From: Xylanibacter rarus
GTDB taxonomy: Bacteria; Bacteroidota; Bacteroidia; Bacteroidales; Bacteroidaceae
Direction of reading: 5' to 3'
Assembly (NCBI RefSeq): GCF_001275135.1
Contig: NZ_LFQU01000006.1
Location: 1-64,000 of the forward strand
Length of the DNA stretch: 64,000 nt
The notes under the pieces: generated by a model
The model's input: the letters and a program-made list of their open reading frames with translations, nothing else
What the model was told of the DNA's origin: nothing
Databases searched by the model: none
Position numbers and translations under genes: made by a program
In this document: positions 45,701 through 54,059 of the stretch, piece by piece
Layout of the letters: each line of letters opens with the position of its first letter
Numbering within the stretch: the stretch's first letter is position 1

Positions 45701-47434
45701 GGGGATATAAGACAGGTAGACGCCCGTGGTGTCGCTCTGGAACTTGACGTCAAGACGGAACTTGTCTTTCTCAACAGACGAAGCAAGATAATAAACGTTC
45801 TTCATCATCAGGTCCCAGTTGCCCTGCTGCGGGTTGTTGCTCGTGTTCTTGAGTGATTTTACGAACAAGGCCTGGTTGACGTCCTGTATGTCGGAAGCAA
45901 ACTCTCCCACCTGATATGTAACGCCGCCATAAGTATATTCGTAAGCAATGGCCAGCACCTGGTCGGTCTGCAGCGTCGACTTCAGCGAGATGTATCCCAG
46001 CGATGTGTTGACGGTATATTCAGAACTGTTAAGCAGGCGTGCACTCTCCAGTTTCTCATAGTCAACACCACCCACGAAGCCCGGAATAGCATCGAGTACG
46101 GAAGAGGTCTGGTTAATATCACGTGCAGCAGCATAGCTGTTCACCATTGTCGAATATTCGCTGTTGGCATTGTTTCCCGGCACATTCTGCCCTGTCAGTC
46201 CCCACATGGAGTTGCTCACCTTGGTGTTCTCTCCAAGGTCGGTCAGAGCCACGATGTTGCGCGAGTTTGATGTCGTACCCGTCTTGTTGGTCACCCATAT
46301 CTCCACGCGGTTGATGGTTATACCTGTGGTTATGTTAGGCAACTTCTGCATGGCTGCGTCATACTTGTCGCGGAAATATTGCGAAAGGAAGAAGTGGCGG
46401 TTTTCCTCATAGTCGGCAGCATCGATCTCGAACGGCGTAAGCTGCACACCACCCTGCGACGACACGCTCTTTGACGACGACTTCTTCTGTGAAATTACGG
46501 TCTGCAGCGACAGCTTGCCAAACTGCAGGTCGGTTCTGATACCAAAGAGCGAGGTGGCTCCATTGACGAGCGACGAGTTGCTCGGGAACGACACGTTACC
46601 GCCCTCAACCAGCTTTATTATCTCGTCTTCCTTGCCTTCATATTTCAGCTTCATGTTCTGCGAGTCGAAGTCGAAGGTAGCGTCGGTGTTGTAGTTGAGG
46701 TTCATGTTCACCTTGTCGCCCACCTTACCGTTCACGCTCAGGTTTATCTTCTCGTCGAAGTCCATCGTCGTGGTCTTACGGTTTCTGATAGGCAGCGAAG
46801 GGTTGTCTATGTTCTTGAGCGTGGCTCCAAACTTCAGTTCGGCCGTACCCTGCGTCTTTATCCTCACGCCGCCGGGACCGAATATCTTTTCAGCCGGTCC
46901 GAGGTCGAAGTGCATGTCGGTGAACGAGAATTTCTCCTTGCCCTGCTCCTTTACTATCTCGTCATTCTTTGAACGGAAGAAGCGGTCGAACTCCTTTTTC
47001 TCGCTCCACGCGCGATACTCCTCAGGCGTCATGGCTATCGGTGCCGAAAGATATCCCTCGCCCATCTTTGAACCTATGTAGTAGCGGTTGAGCGTGTCGT
47101 TATAGACAACCTCCTGCGAAATGTTTCCGGGCATAGACAGGTCGGCCATGCCGCGGTCGAGATCGTCCTGAGTGATCGGCACAATGCGCTGTATCTTCCA
47201 GCGCGGATGCAGCAGCGAGTCGGGTATAGAGTCGTCCTCTATTATCACTTCGGGCATGGCCACTGCCGTGCGCTTGGCCGTATCGGCCTGAGCCACATTG
47301 CCGCGCGCACTCTGCTGGCGGTTGTTCTGCCGTGTGCGGTCGTCCTGAGTGTAGGGCAAAGCCAATCCGTAGCTGGCCGCACTCACGGCAAGCATTATCA
47401 GCAAAAGCCCATAAATCACCCTTTTTATACGCAT
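39797..47434 (-). CDS. sprA: SprA/Sov, type IX secretion outer-membrane translocon
   Basis: A giant protein of 2545 residues, the family's usual size. The signal peptide (about 1-26) is followed by a disordered Gln/Arg-rich stretch. Two SprA-type repeat domains include DFDEKINLSVNGKVGDKVNMNLNYN, QTVISQKKSSSKSV and EYIEFWLLDPFIY. A Lys/Asn-rich insert is near 1880-1960 and a long beta-barrel ends in GLSLKFSLTR. SprA forms the very large barrel through which type IX cargo leaves the cell. The two sorting-domain proteins at 9.4-13.1 kb are expected clients. It is downstream of ruvA (130-bp gap), the usual Bacteroidetes neighbour. Confidence 0.96.
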   Translation of the reverse strand: MRIKRVIYGLLLIMLAVSAASYGLALPYTQDDRTRQNNRQQSARGNVAQADTAKRTAVAMPEVIIEDDSIPDSLLHPRWKIQRIVPITQDDLDRGMADLSMPGNISQEVVYNDTLNRYYIGSKMGEGYLSAPIAMTPEEYRAWSEKKEFDRFFRSKNDEIVKEQGKEKFSFTDMHFDLGPAEKIFGPGGVRIKTQGTAELKFGATLKNIDNPSLPIRNRKTTTMDFDEKINLSVNGKVGDKVNMNLNYNTDATFDFDSQNMKLKYEGKEDEIIKLVEGGNVSFPSNSSLVNGATSLFGIRTDLQFGKLSLQTVISQKKSSSKSVSSQGGVQLTPFEIDAADYEENRHFFLSQYFRDKYDAAMQKLPNITTGITINRVEIWVTNKTGTTSNSRNIVALTDLGENTKVSNSMWGLTGQNVPGNNANSEYSTMVNSYAAARDINQTSSVLDAIPGFVGGVDYEKLESARLLNSSEYTVNTSLGYISLKSTLQTDQVLAIAYEYTYGGVTYQVGEFASDIQDVNQALFVKSLKNTSNNPQQGNWDLMMKNVYYLASSVEKDKFRLDVKFQSDTTGVYLSYIPEQQVKDQTIIKLLGADRLDNNNKANSNGYFDYVEGYTISNGRVFFPEAEPFGDYMYKALTAKGVAPDVAAKYSFTELYDSTKTVAKQIAEKDKYQLVGQFRGTLANVISLGAYNVPQGSVVVTAGGVTLTEGSDYTVDYSSGEVTILNQSIIDAGTAINVSLESNTDYAQERKTMLGLNWQYDFSKDFQISGTIQHLSEQALTTKVTMGSEPLNNTLWGFNINWKKESQWLTNMLDKLPFLHCTQPSVISFTGEFAQLIAGQASGVQDNASYIDDFENTKNTIDVSSPTSWVLSSVPSMFPEQSDKTTLSSGYNRALLAWYNIDPLFTRRSSSLTPAHIKGDLEQLSNYYVREVYVKELFPNRDNNSYSGATATLPILNLAYYPSERGPYNFNPNLNYDGTLQNPTQHWGGMMRKLDTSDFETANIEYIEFWLLDPFIYSNEQSDANQYGGDFYINLGEVSEDILRDGKKFYESGMSVDGSGSYTTTQWGKIPTQATVTYAFATTTGSRALQDVGYNGLTDAEEREFGPYQEFLTAIQGKVSAAQLDSIMNDPANDDYHYFRGSDFDQIEASILQRYKRINNPQGNSPDSDSRTESYDTSYKTTPDVEDINQDYTLNEYEKYYQYKISIRPEDLVVGRNFIVDKRETSPTLRNGKPGHATWYQFRIPLSEYEERVGSINDFTSVRFMRMFLTNFQKPIVLRFATFDLVRGEWRVYDQSLNTGANETGSMSVSAVSIEENSDKTPVNYVLPPGIQRGQDPTQPQLTEDNEQALNIVIENMSTNESKAVYKNTTLDIRQYKRLQMFVHANAFEQNTTNLTDNQLAVFVRLGSDYKNNYYEYEIPLKLTAPGEYNRYSLADCKLVWPEENMLDIPLSVFTSLKKERNKARGLGLASYNTVYSAYDEDKPNNKVSIMGNPTLGEVKVMMIGVRNLSGEMKSGEVWVNELRLKEYNNEGGWAAQGALNVQLSDVGTINATGKIVTDGFGGLEDGVAERSQDDYKTYSFTANVELGKFFPDKAKVTAPLYYSITQEETRPKYNPLDTDMLLEDALEATANEHERDSIESIAVTKTTNTNFSLSNVRVGIQTKRHPMPYDPANFSFSYSHSHRHTSGETTVYENEDNWRGAINYSYTPVYKTFEPFKKMIKSKSKWYDIVKNFGLNWLPQNITFDTEMLRNYYELQERDMESTDGNQLPLTFSEQFLWNREFSIRWDLTKNLHMNFNSATHAEIEEPYTPINKDLYPDQYAAWKDSVWTSIKDFGRPLDYNQTFNMSYQLPLNLIPIFDWINSDANYNATYSWTRGTDLEDGTSLGNEISTNRTFNLNGTFNLERLYNHVPFLKKANDRFNKSSRTSRTSQLKRRNQLKQAKNSANNKTSKADDKNGRNGGKDGKDADKEKSLLPKNKRSFEKEIVLNPDTTLIVSHGKNSKRLMVTAKTKDGKAFRLKYKAVDNNRIKITSKVDSTTTLKLTVTPKAPLDENVWYKTAQCVARGLMLVRNVSFSYRNQYSMYLPGFMPNVGDVFGQRSGGTMAPGLDFAFGFVDDSYIEKSAERGWLLMNDSVATPATTSLTEDLQLRMTLEPVKNLKIDLNASRTETKSKSIQYMYSGSPTTQSGTLTMTTISLGSAFEGMGDATNGYHSATFEKFCNSLESFRSRVEAQYTNAEYPAGSSLAGQKFDPANGSVSKYSADVMIPAFLSAYTSMGGNSLNIFPALSRLLPNWTVKYSGLSQLPWFRDVFKSFNINHAYKSIYAIGSYSSYSTFMEYMNGLGFVSDVSTGNPVPSSMYNISTVSINEAFSPLLGIDMTFNNNLTCKLEYRTTRVLSLSMTSIQINEATSHDWVVGMGYKINNFKLFGGRRRRKVKSSRSNDENNNNSTSNSSRSTGFNTDLNLRLDLSYRKQASICRDIASMTSSASSGNSAFKLSFSADYTLSRLLTMSFYYDRQTNTPLLSSSSYPTTTQDFGLSLKFSLTR

Positions 47435-47564
47435 ATCAAAGTTAATGATGAAGAATGGCCGGCAATCAGAAAGGCCGGTTCGGCCACACGTGCCAACAAT
47501 ACAAAACCATTCTTCGCTTTTTGAGTTATTCTTAAATTATCCGTTTATCGCTATATCCAGCACT

Positions 47565-48170
47565 TTACTTTATCTGCTTCAAGGCCAGCTTAACCACCTG
47601 CTCAACCGGCAGTTCGGGCTGCTCCTTCAATATTGCCACGACAACCTTGGCCGACGGTGCAGGTGCAAAGCCGAGCATTGTGAGCGCGCCTACAGCCTCG
47701 TCCTTCACTTCCTTGTTAACCATGTCAGCCTGCTGTGCTGTCTCCTGCGGCACTTCGCCCGTTATGCCCAGAGATGCTATCTTGTCTTTCAGGTCTACTA
47801 TTATGCGCTGTGCCGTACGCAGACCTATTCCTTTCACGGTTTTGAGCACGCGCTCGTTGCCCGACGATATGACGCCGCACAGTTCTGCCGGCGAAAGCTC
47901 GGAGAGAATCATTCGGGCCGTGTTGGCTCCTACGCCCGACACAGATATGAGCAGCAGGAACATGTCGCGCTCCTCGCGTGCGGCAAAGCCGAAAAGCACA
48001 TACGCGTCTTCGCGTATGCTCTCATATACGTGCAACTTTACTTCCTTCTTGCCTTGAATGGCAGTATATGTGTTTAGCGAAATGTTCAGTCCATAGCCCA
48101 CGCCGCCCGTGTCTATCACGGCATAAGCCGGGCTAAGTTCTGCCAGTTCGCCTCTTACGTATTCTATCAT
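47565..48170 (-). CDS. ruvA: Holliday junction helicase subunit RuvA
   Basis: A 201-residue protein that binds four-way junctions as a tetramer and loads RuvB. The N-terminal OB fold is [31 protein letters not shown]. Two helix-hairpin-helix motifs follow: [18 protein letters not shown] and [23 protein letters not shown] flexible linker leads to the C-terminal three-helix RuvB-binding domain (about 155-201). Full length. Transcribed with sprA downstream. Confidence 0.96.
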   Translation of the reverse strand: MIEYVRGELAELSPAYAVIDTGGVGYGLNISLNTYTAIQGKKEVKLHVYESIREDAYVLFGFAAREERDMFLLLISVSGVGANTARMILSELSPAELCGVISSGNERVLKTVKGIGLRTAQRIIVDLKDKIASLGITGEVPQETAQQADMVNKEVKDEAVGALTMLGFAPAPSAKVVVAILKEQPELPVEQVVKLALKQIK

Positions 48171-48340
48171 TATCTTGTCTGTATTGCTTTTTTACCTTAT
48201 TTATAACGAGCATATTTATCTTTTATTGCATGACGCCGGGCTATTTAACCAAAAATGTCGCCGGGCACATGCTGCCTGACGACATTTTGTCTATATCTGA
48301 TTATGCTTTTCTGCGCATCGGTATGTGCTTACCGTGGCGC

Positions 48341-49633
48341 TTATTTGTATCTCATCCACTTTATCATCTCGCCTATCGACGGCTTCTTGCCGTACATAAG
48401 TATGCCTACTCTGTAAATCTTGCCTGCCATCCATATCAGGGCCAGGGCCGACGCGTAGAGCACAACGAGCGAAAGTACTATATGCCATACAGGAGCACCG
48501 AGCGGCAGTCTTACCATTGACACTATAGGCGAGGTGAACGGTATGAACGAACACCACACGGCCAGAGGTCCGTCAGGATTGTCGGCGCTGTACATTGCGG
48601 CATAAAGGGCAAAGACAAGCACTATGACGATGGGCGTCATAAACTGCTGCGAGTCTTCCGACTGGTTGACCGAAGCACCTACGGCGGCGAATATAGAGGC
48701 GTAAAGCAGATAGCCGCCTATGAAGTTGAGAACGAACACCAGGCCGAGCATGGGCAGGTTAAGTCCGGCTAAGGCCGACATGAAGGCGGCCATATCGTCT
48801 GAAGCCATGTCGGGAGTGGCAGCCATGCTTGTGGCCATCATGTCGGGATTAGACAGGCCGAAGCCTACTCCTGCAACGCTCATTATCACGGTTATCATTA
48901 TTCCCCAGATGGCAAGCTGCAGTATGCCCACAAGGCCGATGCCAATAATCTTGCCTATCATGAGCTGGAACGGGCGCACCGACGACACCATAAGCTCCAC
49001 TATGCGGTTGGTCTTTTCTTCCATTACGCTCTGCATCACCATTCCGCCGTAAGACATCACAAACATATATATGAGGAACGTGAGCACCATGCCTGCCAGC
49101 ATTGCCAGTTCGGCGCTCGACTCCTGCTCTGAGCCGTCGTCGGTCCATTTAACGGTTCTTATGTCGTAGCTCTTGTCGAAGTCGTCCATTATCTGCTTGA
49201 GCTGCGGGATGTTGTATTTCACGAGTTTGTCGTGGCGTATCTGCTCGTCGAGCGTGTTGTTCACAATGCGCGAGAGACCCTGCGGCACTTCCTTGCGCGA
49301 GTAGATTGTGGCTGCCTCGGGATGCTCCAGCAGGTCGGCCTTTATCTCTATCACGGCGGCAAAGGCGGTGGTGTCCGACTTAAACTCGCCCAACATCATG
49401 GGCGTGGGCACAAAGCGGTACGACTCGTCGTCCTTGAACAGTTTGGCATATTTGCCGGTATGGTCTATCACTGCCACCTGTTTCTGCTCGCCGCTCTTTA
49501 TCGTCGACAGCATCAGGGGCACAAATATCAGTGCCGCAAAGACAAAGGGCATGAGTATGGTGAGCAGGATGAATGATTTTTTGCTCACGCGGTTGATAAA
49601 CTCGCGCTGTATTATTATTAGTGTCTTGTTCAT
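48341..49633 (-). CDS. ABC-2 type transporter permease
   Basis: A 430-residue permease of the NatB/YhaP type. The first membrane helix (about 22-44) precedes a large extracytoplasmic domain (about 50-180). A block of five or so membrane helices follows (about 182-395), with VMEEKTNRIVELMVSSVRPFQLMIGKIIGIGLVG, a hallmark of ABC2_membrane_3 proteins. The cognate ATPase gene lies immediately upstream (18-bp gap). Substrate unknown; sodium or toxic-compound export has been suggested for relatives. Confidence 0.93.
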   Translation of the reverse strand: MNKTLIIIQREFINRVSKKSFILLTILMPFVFAALIFVPLMLSTIKSGEQKQVAVIDHTGKYAKLFKDDESYRFVPTPMMLGEFKSDTTAFAAVIEIKADLLEHPEAATIYSRKEVPQGLSRIVNNTLDEQIRHDKLVKYNIPQLKQIMDDFDKSYDIRTVKWTDDGSEQESSAELAMLAGMVLTFLIYMFVMSYGGMVMQSVMEEKTNRIVELMVSSVRPFQLMIGKIIGIGLVGILQLAIWGIMITVIMSVAGVGFGLSNPDMMATSMAATPDMASDDMAAFMSALAGLNLPMLGLVFVLNFIGGYLLYASIFAAVGASVNQSEDSQQFMTPIVIVLVFALYAAMYSADNPDGPLAVWCSFIPFTSPIVSMVRLPLGAPVWHIVLSLVVLYASALALIWMAGKIYRVGILMYGKKPSIGEMIKWMRYK

Positions 49634-49651
49634 GATTTGCTCTAAGTTTAT

Positions 49652-50602
49652 TTATTGTTTGCTATCTTCTCCGGCCTTTTCTTCCGTCGCGCCGTCGCCT
49701 CCCACGGTCCTGATGAATATCTCGTTCATAGAGGGCAGACATTCGGCAAACGATGTTATCTCGTTGTTTGCCGACACTGCGCCCAGCAGCTGCGCGTTGC
49801 TCATATCGGCCTTCTTGCGCAGGGTATATATCGTCTCGCCGCCCTTGTTCTCTGTCTCTGTCACCTCAATGCCTTCCACGGGCACAAGCTGCTTGCCAGC
49901 AGCCAGTCCGAGGCGGTAAGTGTCTGTCTTGAAACGTGAGCGCACCTCGTTGACATCGCCCTGCAGCACCACTTCCGAATGGTTTATCAGGGCTATGTTG
50001 TCGCATATCTCCTCCACCGACGACATATTGTGCGTAGAGAATATTATGGTGTGGCCTTCGTTTTTAAGTTCAAGTATCTCGCGCTTCAGCAGTTCTGCGT
50101 TCAGAGGGTCGAAACCCGAAAACGGCTCGTCGAATATCAGCAGCTGCGGCCTGTGCAGCACGGTTATAACAAACTGCACTTTCTGCTGCATGCCCTTCGA
50201 CAGCTCTTCGAGCTTTTTGCCCCACCACGGCATTATGCCAAACTTATCAAACCATTGTCTAAGTCTTTTTTCTGCCTCTGCCTTATCCAGTCCTTTCAGC
50301 CGTGCCAGATAAATGGCCTGCTCGCCCACGCGCATCTTCTTGTACAGTCCGCGTTCCTCAGGCAGATAGCCGATGTTGCAGATGTCGTCTACCGACAGCG
50401 GATGTCCGTTGAAGGTAACGCTGCCTGAGTCGGGCACGGTTATGCGGTTGATTATTCTTATCAGGGTTGTCTTTCCGGCGCCGTTCGGTCCAAGCAGTCC
50501 GAACACCTTGCCTTCGGGCACTTTTATACTTACTCCGTTGAGTGCAGTATGGTTAGCGTAGCGCTTCACTACGTCGTGCGTCTCGAGGAATATTTTGTCC
50601 AT
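49652..50602 (-). CDS. ABC transporter ATP-binding protein (NatA-like)
   Basis: A 316-residue ATPase. Walker A is GLLGPNGAGKTTLIR (about 37-51), signature LSKGMQQKVQFV (about 135-146), Walker B LLIFDEPFSGFDPL (about 154-167) and the switch His in IIFSTHNMSSVEE. A C-terminal DUF4162-like tail (about 215-300) is common in NatA-type exporters. Makes a complete exporter with the permease encoded 18 bp downstream. A near-ideal promoter lies 33 bp upstream. Confidence 0.95.
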   Translation of the reverse strand: MDKIFLETHDVVKRYANHTALNGVSIKVPEGKVFGLLGPNGAGKTTLIRIINRITVPDSGSVTFNGHPLSVDDICNIGYLPEERGLYKKMRVGEQAIYLARLKGLDKAEAEKRLRQWFDKFGIMPWWGKKLEELSKGMQQKVQFVITVLHRPQLLIFDEPFSGFDPLNAELLKREILELKNEGHTIIFSTHNMSSVEEICDNIALINHSEVVLQGDVNEVRSRFKTDTYRLGLAAGKQLVPVEGIEVTETENKGGETIYTLRKKADMSNAQLLGAVSANNEITSFAECLPSMNEIFIRTVGGDGATEEKAGEDSKQ

Positions 50603-50634
50603 GTTATTTAAAAGTATGATATGTTATTGTGCCA

Positions 50635-50665
50635 CAAAGTTAAGGTTTATTCGTCAACAAGCAAA
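50635..50665 (-). promoter_or_regulatory. Promoter of the ABC exporter operon
   Basis: On the minus strand TTTG (50665-50662), a 19-bp spacer and TAACTTTG (50642-50635) match the consensus exactly. The -7 box is 33 bp before the ATPase start. Confidence 0.65.
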
Positions 50666-50693
50666 AAAATCTGCAATCTTTATTAAGTTAAAA

Positions 50694-51066
50694 GTGAAAA
50701 GAGAAAAGTGAAAAATCCAAATGCAAGTAAGTAGATAATACCCACAAGACATTTGACTTTAACTACGGAACGTTAGAAAACAACAAGACTAATGTTCTGT
50801 CGGATATGACATCCGACAGCAATAAATATCAGAACCAACGGTCAGCGAAGCTAATTTGTGATCCGAAATTCATACCTAAGATAAAAATAGGAAGCAAGCG
50901 GATTGATAAATCCTTATACTCTATTCCGGCAGATTACAAATCAGCCGGCACATTAGCTTTGTTGGTTCATATCGGTTGCACAGGCAGTTAAGTGAAAAAT
51001 GAAAAGTGAAATAACAATAATCCACAAGAGTATCGAATTCTTCACTCTTCGTTCTTCACTCTTCAC
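50694..51066 (-). repeat. Three-hairpin dispersed repeat, copy 3 (inverted), with flanking short repeats
   Basis: The inverse of the elements at 201-410 and 446-710: TGTCGGATA...ATCCGACA stem near 50798-50819, the AAGCAAGCGGATT spacer, and the CCGGC...GCCGG stem at about 50924-50950. It is bounded on both sides by the GAAGAGTGAAGAGTGAAA-type motif, and the right boundary touches the stop codon of the gene at 51067. No gene inside. Confidence 0.7.
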
Positions 51067-51426
51067 TTAAAACGCTATTAGCGTTAACACAGAGTCGACT
51101 ACAGACGCAATGGCGTCGCCGATGGTGAACTTGGCATGAAAGAATATTCTTACACACAGGTATGCGAGAAAAATCGTAACCAATATAAACAACGCGGCAG
51201 CAAGCAGCGTAGCCCATGAAGGATACAGCGCCACAGCCAGCGTGGCACCACTGATAAGCATATATTCTATGCCTGAAACAATACGTATTCCGCGCAGGTC
51301 TGACTTGCTTAATGTTCCCGGGTACATTCTTTTAAGTCCTGGTATCAGCATGTCTGCCTTACCCGACATCACCACAGGCGCAACAATAAAGATGATGCAA
51401 GCAACGATGAACAAAGATATTTTCAT
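51067..51426 (-). CDS. Small membrane protein, DUF3784-like
   Basis: A 119-residue protein with a first hydrophobic helix (about 3-20), a short loop GKADMLIPGLKRM, then two to three more helices (about 50-95) and a hydrophobic tail. The G-K-A-D-x-L-I-P-G loop after the first helix recalls DUF3784 small membrane proteins, but the resemblance is weak. It is a single gene; its stop codon sits exactly at the edge of the neighbouring repeat. Function unknown. Confidence 0.65.
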   Translation of the reverse strand: MKISLFIVACIIFIVAPVVMSGKADMLIPGLKRMYPGTLSKSDLRGIRIVSGIEYMLISGATLAVALYPSWATLLAAALFILVTIFLAYLCVRIFFHAKFTIGDAIASVVDSVLTLIAF

Positions 51427-51553
51427 AGGCTCGGTTTATATATTATCGCCACAAATTTAACTTGTTTACATCAAAAGAACCGCAAAAAAGCTTTTAAATT
51501 TTCATAATAATACTGTCAGTCCATCTAAAACTCTCACAATATGATGCCTACCG

Positions 51554-52318
51554 TTATTTCTGCAGTAATGGCTCCAACTTAATGTATAACGAGACCTCCC
51601 AAACCTTATCAGGAATTGACAAATCTTTCGAAATATTTCTGTCGAGCATTGCCTCTTTTGGAATAGTCAATATTTCTTCCCAACATGATATGCGTTTCAC
51701 CCTACGATTATACTTTTTCAACATTATGCTCAGGTCTTCTGCCAAAGGAGTCTTCGCAAGTTCTTTTTCAATATCCGAATGCCAATAATAGCCATGCTCG
51801 TTAAGCTTACAATTTGCATTCAGCAGATTGGTTGTCATTACGGCTATATCGCCAAATGTAGACAAAAATCCAGACATCGCATCCATTGTTGTTAAATCGT
51901 AGACCTTGGATGCTGCGTCTAAACATAGCTCTATTTCATGGATTGTTTCTTTATATGTGGGACTATAAAAATCATAAGAAATAGGAGATGCATATCCCAC
52001 TGCCGCAGTGTCATTTTTACTGATATTTTTTCCAGTAAAACAAATTTTTGGACCAACCAAATTATAAAACTCAACATTTTTCACTTTACCATCTCTTGTC
52101 GTTATTATACACGAAAGCGCAGAAGTATCTTTTTTTGTTGTCACATAATATTCTGTGTCCTTCCATTCATCAGATGAATCAACAAACTCTGCACGTACTA
52201 TCGTGTCCGGCTGTGTATTGCCTTTAGGCATACTGCAACTTTGACCAGTTAAGGTAAAGCTTGCAGATGCGGCAAGAAACACTGCCGGCAACAAAATCTT
52301 TTTTAATCTATCTTCCAT
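51554..52318 (-). CDS. Putative lipoprotein, tandem paralogue 2
   Basis: A 254-residue exported protein. The signal peptide ends LTGQSCSMPKG; the Cys at about 28 could be lipidated, although the preceding residues are not a textbook lipobox. Residues 29-42 and about 125-254 are nearly identical to the protein encoded immediately upstream (38-bp gap), while about 45-120 differ strongly. Shared parts include KELIHEIELCLDAASKVYDL-type text, NLLNANCKLNEHGYYWHSD and EVSLYIKLEPL. No family recognised. Confidence 0.75.
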   Translation of the reverse strand: MEDRLKKILLPAVFLAASASFTLTGQSCSMPKGNTQPDTIVRAEFVDSSDEWKDTEYYVTTKKDTSALSCIITTRDGKVKNVEFYNLVGPKICFTGKNISKNDTAAVGYASPISYDFYSPTYKETIHEIELCLDAASKVYDLTTMDAMSGFLSTFGDIAVMTTNLLNANCKLNEHGYYWHSDIEKELAKTPLAEDLSIMLKKYNRRVKRISCWEEILTIPKEAMLDRNISKDLSIPDKVWEVSLYIKLEPLLQK

Positions 52319-52356
52319 ATTTCCACAATTATTCTTTCACGATATGATGCCTACCG

Positions 52357-53121
52357 TTATTTCTGCTGCAACGGCTCCAACTTAATATATAACGAGACCT
52401 CCCAAACCTTATCAGGAATTGACAAATCTTTCGAAATATTGTTGTCGAGCATTGCCTCTTTTGGAACAGACACGAGTCCTTCCTGACATGATATGCGTTT
52501 CACCCTACGATTATACTTTTTCAACATTATGCTCAGGTCTTCTGCCAAAGGAGTCTTAGCAAGCTCTTTCGTCATATCCGAATGCCAATAATAGCCATGC
52601 TCGTTAAGCTTACAATTTGCATTCAGCAGATTGGTTGTCATTACGGCTATATCGCCAAATGTAGACAAAGATCCAGACATCGCATCCATTGTTGTTAAAT
52701 CGTAAACCTTGGATGCTGCGTCTAAGCATAGCTCTATTTCATGGATCAGTTCTTTATACTCAGGTATATGATACTCATGATTTCTAGAATCTGATATCCT
52801 AAAAGCCGTAGTGTCATTACTGCTACCATTTATATATTGAAAATATTTTTGGGTAGGGAACATACGAAATTCTATCCATCCCACTTTATTTTCTCTCGTT
52901 GCTACGATAAGCGAAAACGCAGAGGTGTCATTTTTTGTTACTACAAAGAATTCTGTTTCCTTACGCTCTTCATTTTTAGGACCTACAATTTCCGAACACA
53001 CTATCGTGTCAGGCTGTGTATTGCCTTTAGGCATACTACAACTTTGACCGGCTAATATAAAGCTTGCAGATGCGGCAAGAAACACTATCGGCAAAAAAAA
53101 TTTCTTAATTCCTATTTTCAT
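52357..53121 (-). CDS. Putative lipoprotein, tandem paralogue 1
   Basis: A 254-residue exported protein with signal and possible lipid-attachment Cys (LAGQSCSMPKG). It is the tandem paralogue of the next gene downstream: same length, near-identical ends, different middle (about 45-120, here with NKVGWIEFRMFPTQKYF). The DNA around the stop codon is also duplicated, indicating a recent duplication. It is first of the two on this strand. Function unknown. Confidence 0.75.
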   Translation of the reverse strand: MKIGIKKFFLPIVFLAASASFILAGQSCSMPKGNTQPDTIVCSEIVGPKNEERKETEFFVVTKNDTSAFSLIVATRENKVGWIEFRMFPTQKYFQYINGSSNDTTAFRISDSRNHEYHIPEYKELIHEIELCLDAASKVYDLTTMDAMSGSLSTFGDIAVMTTNLLNANCKLNEHGYYWHSDMTKELAKTPLAEDLSIMLKKYNRRVKRISCQEGLVSVPKEAMLDNNISKDLSIPDKVWEVSLYIKLEPLQQK

Positions 53122-54059
53122 CTTTACACAACAAGGTTTTTATTGTTTTAGATTTAAGTTACAAAGTGTACAGCCCCATAATTCTTTATCACAAAAGACA
53201 TCAACATGCCTAATTACACTTTAATCATCGCCACAAATTTAATAAAATTAAGACAAATGAACAATTAAGAGACTCACTTTTTCATTTAACATCAGAAGTT
53301 TTATAGACTGAAATTAGCTTTACTGACCATCGGCTATTTTATTATATTTTGCTGCGTTCAACAATTAGTATAAATCTGCCGCAATATTAGTTTTGTTGTT
53401 TCTTTACGCAACAAATGAAAACAATCAGCCCGGAGTGCTAAGAGTTAGCCTTAATCAGCTGCAACGCATTTGAATTCTTCACTCTTCGTTCTTCACTCTT
53501 CACTTAAACTCAAATTTCCTCTTTTTGCTTACACTCTGATTTTCCTTGACGCTCTCAGACGGCGATATTTGAAAAATAAAATCTGTCGGGCGTAAAAACG
53601 GGCCGTTTTCGTGTGCAATTATAATTAGCTGACTGAATGTGTGTTATCATGAATCGCAGCTGTTATGTGCAACAAATTCAGACCTAACACGGCATAAAAT
53701 CAGGGCTTTTTGCCTTGAAAAGCGGGCTGTTTTTGATGCGAAAACGGGCCACTTTCGGATAAAAAGTGGCCGAGTAATTTTTCAAAAGCATACCTTTTGC
53801 GATTTATTGTAAATATGCTTTACCATAAGAACCGTATTGGAGGCTCTCTAAATTCTATTTCGGCAGAAAATCCTGACAAAAACAGAATGACACTTTGCAT
53901 AGTATTTACTAAAAACAGCTTACGGCATGACATATTTTTTTAAATCAAACAATAGTTTACTCAAATCAAACAATTATGATTCTGCACGCATTATCCGTGC
54001 CCCGCCATGACGTCTGCCTGTATCCGCGTAAACTGTTTTCACAAAAAAAAGCAGCGGCA
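53122..54059. other. Gene-free region
   Basis: About 0.94 kb without a recognisable gene. It contains the short dispersed motif (TTCACTCTTCGTTCTTCACT at about 53477-53507) and, at 53700-53770, repeated blocks such as AAAACGGGCC and GGGCCACTTT. The region is AT-rich. Confidence 0.5.
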
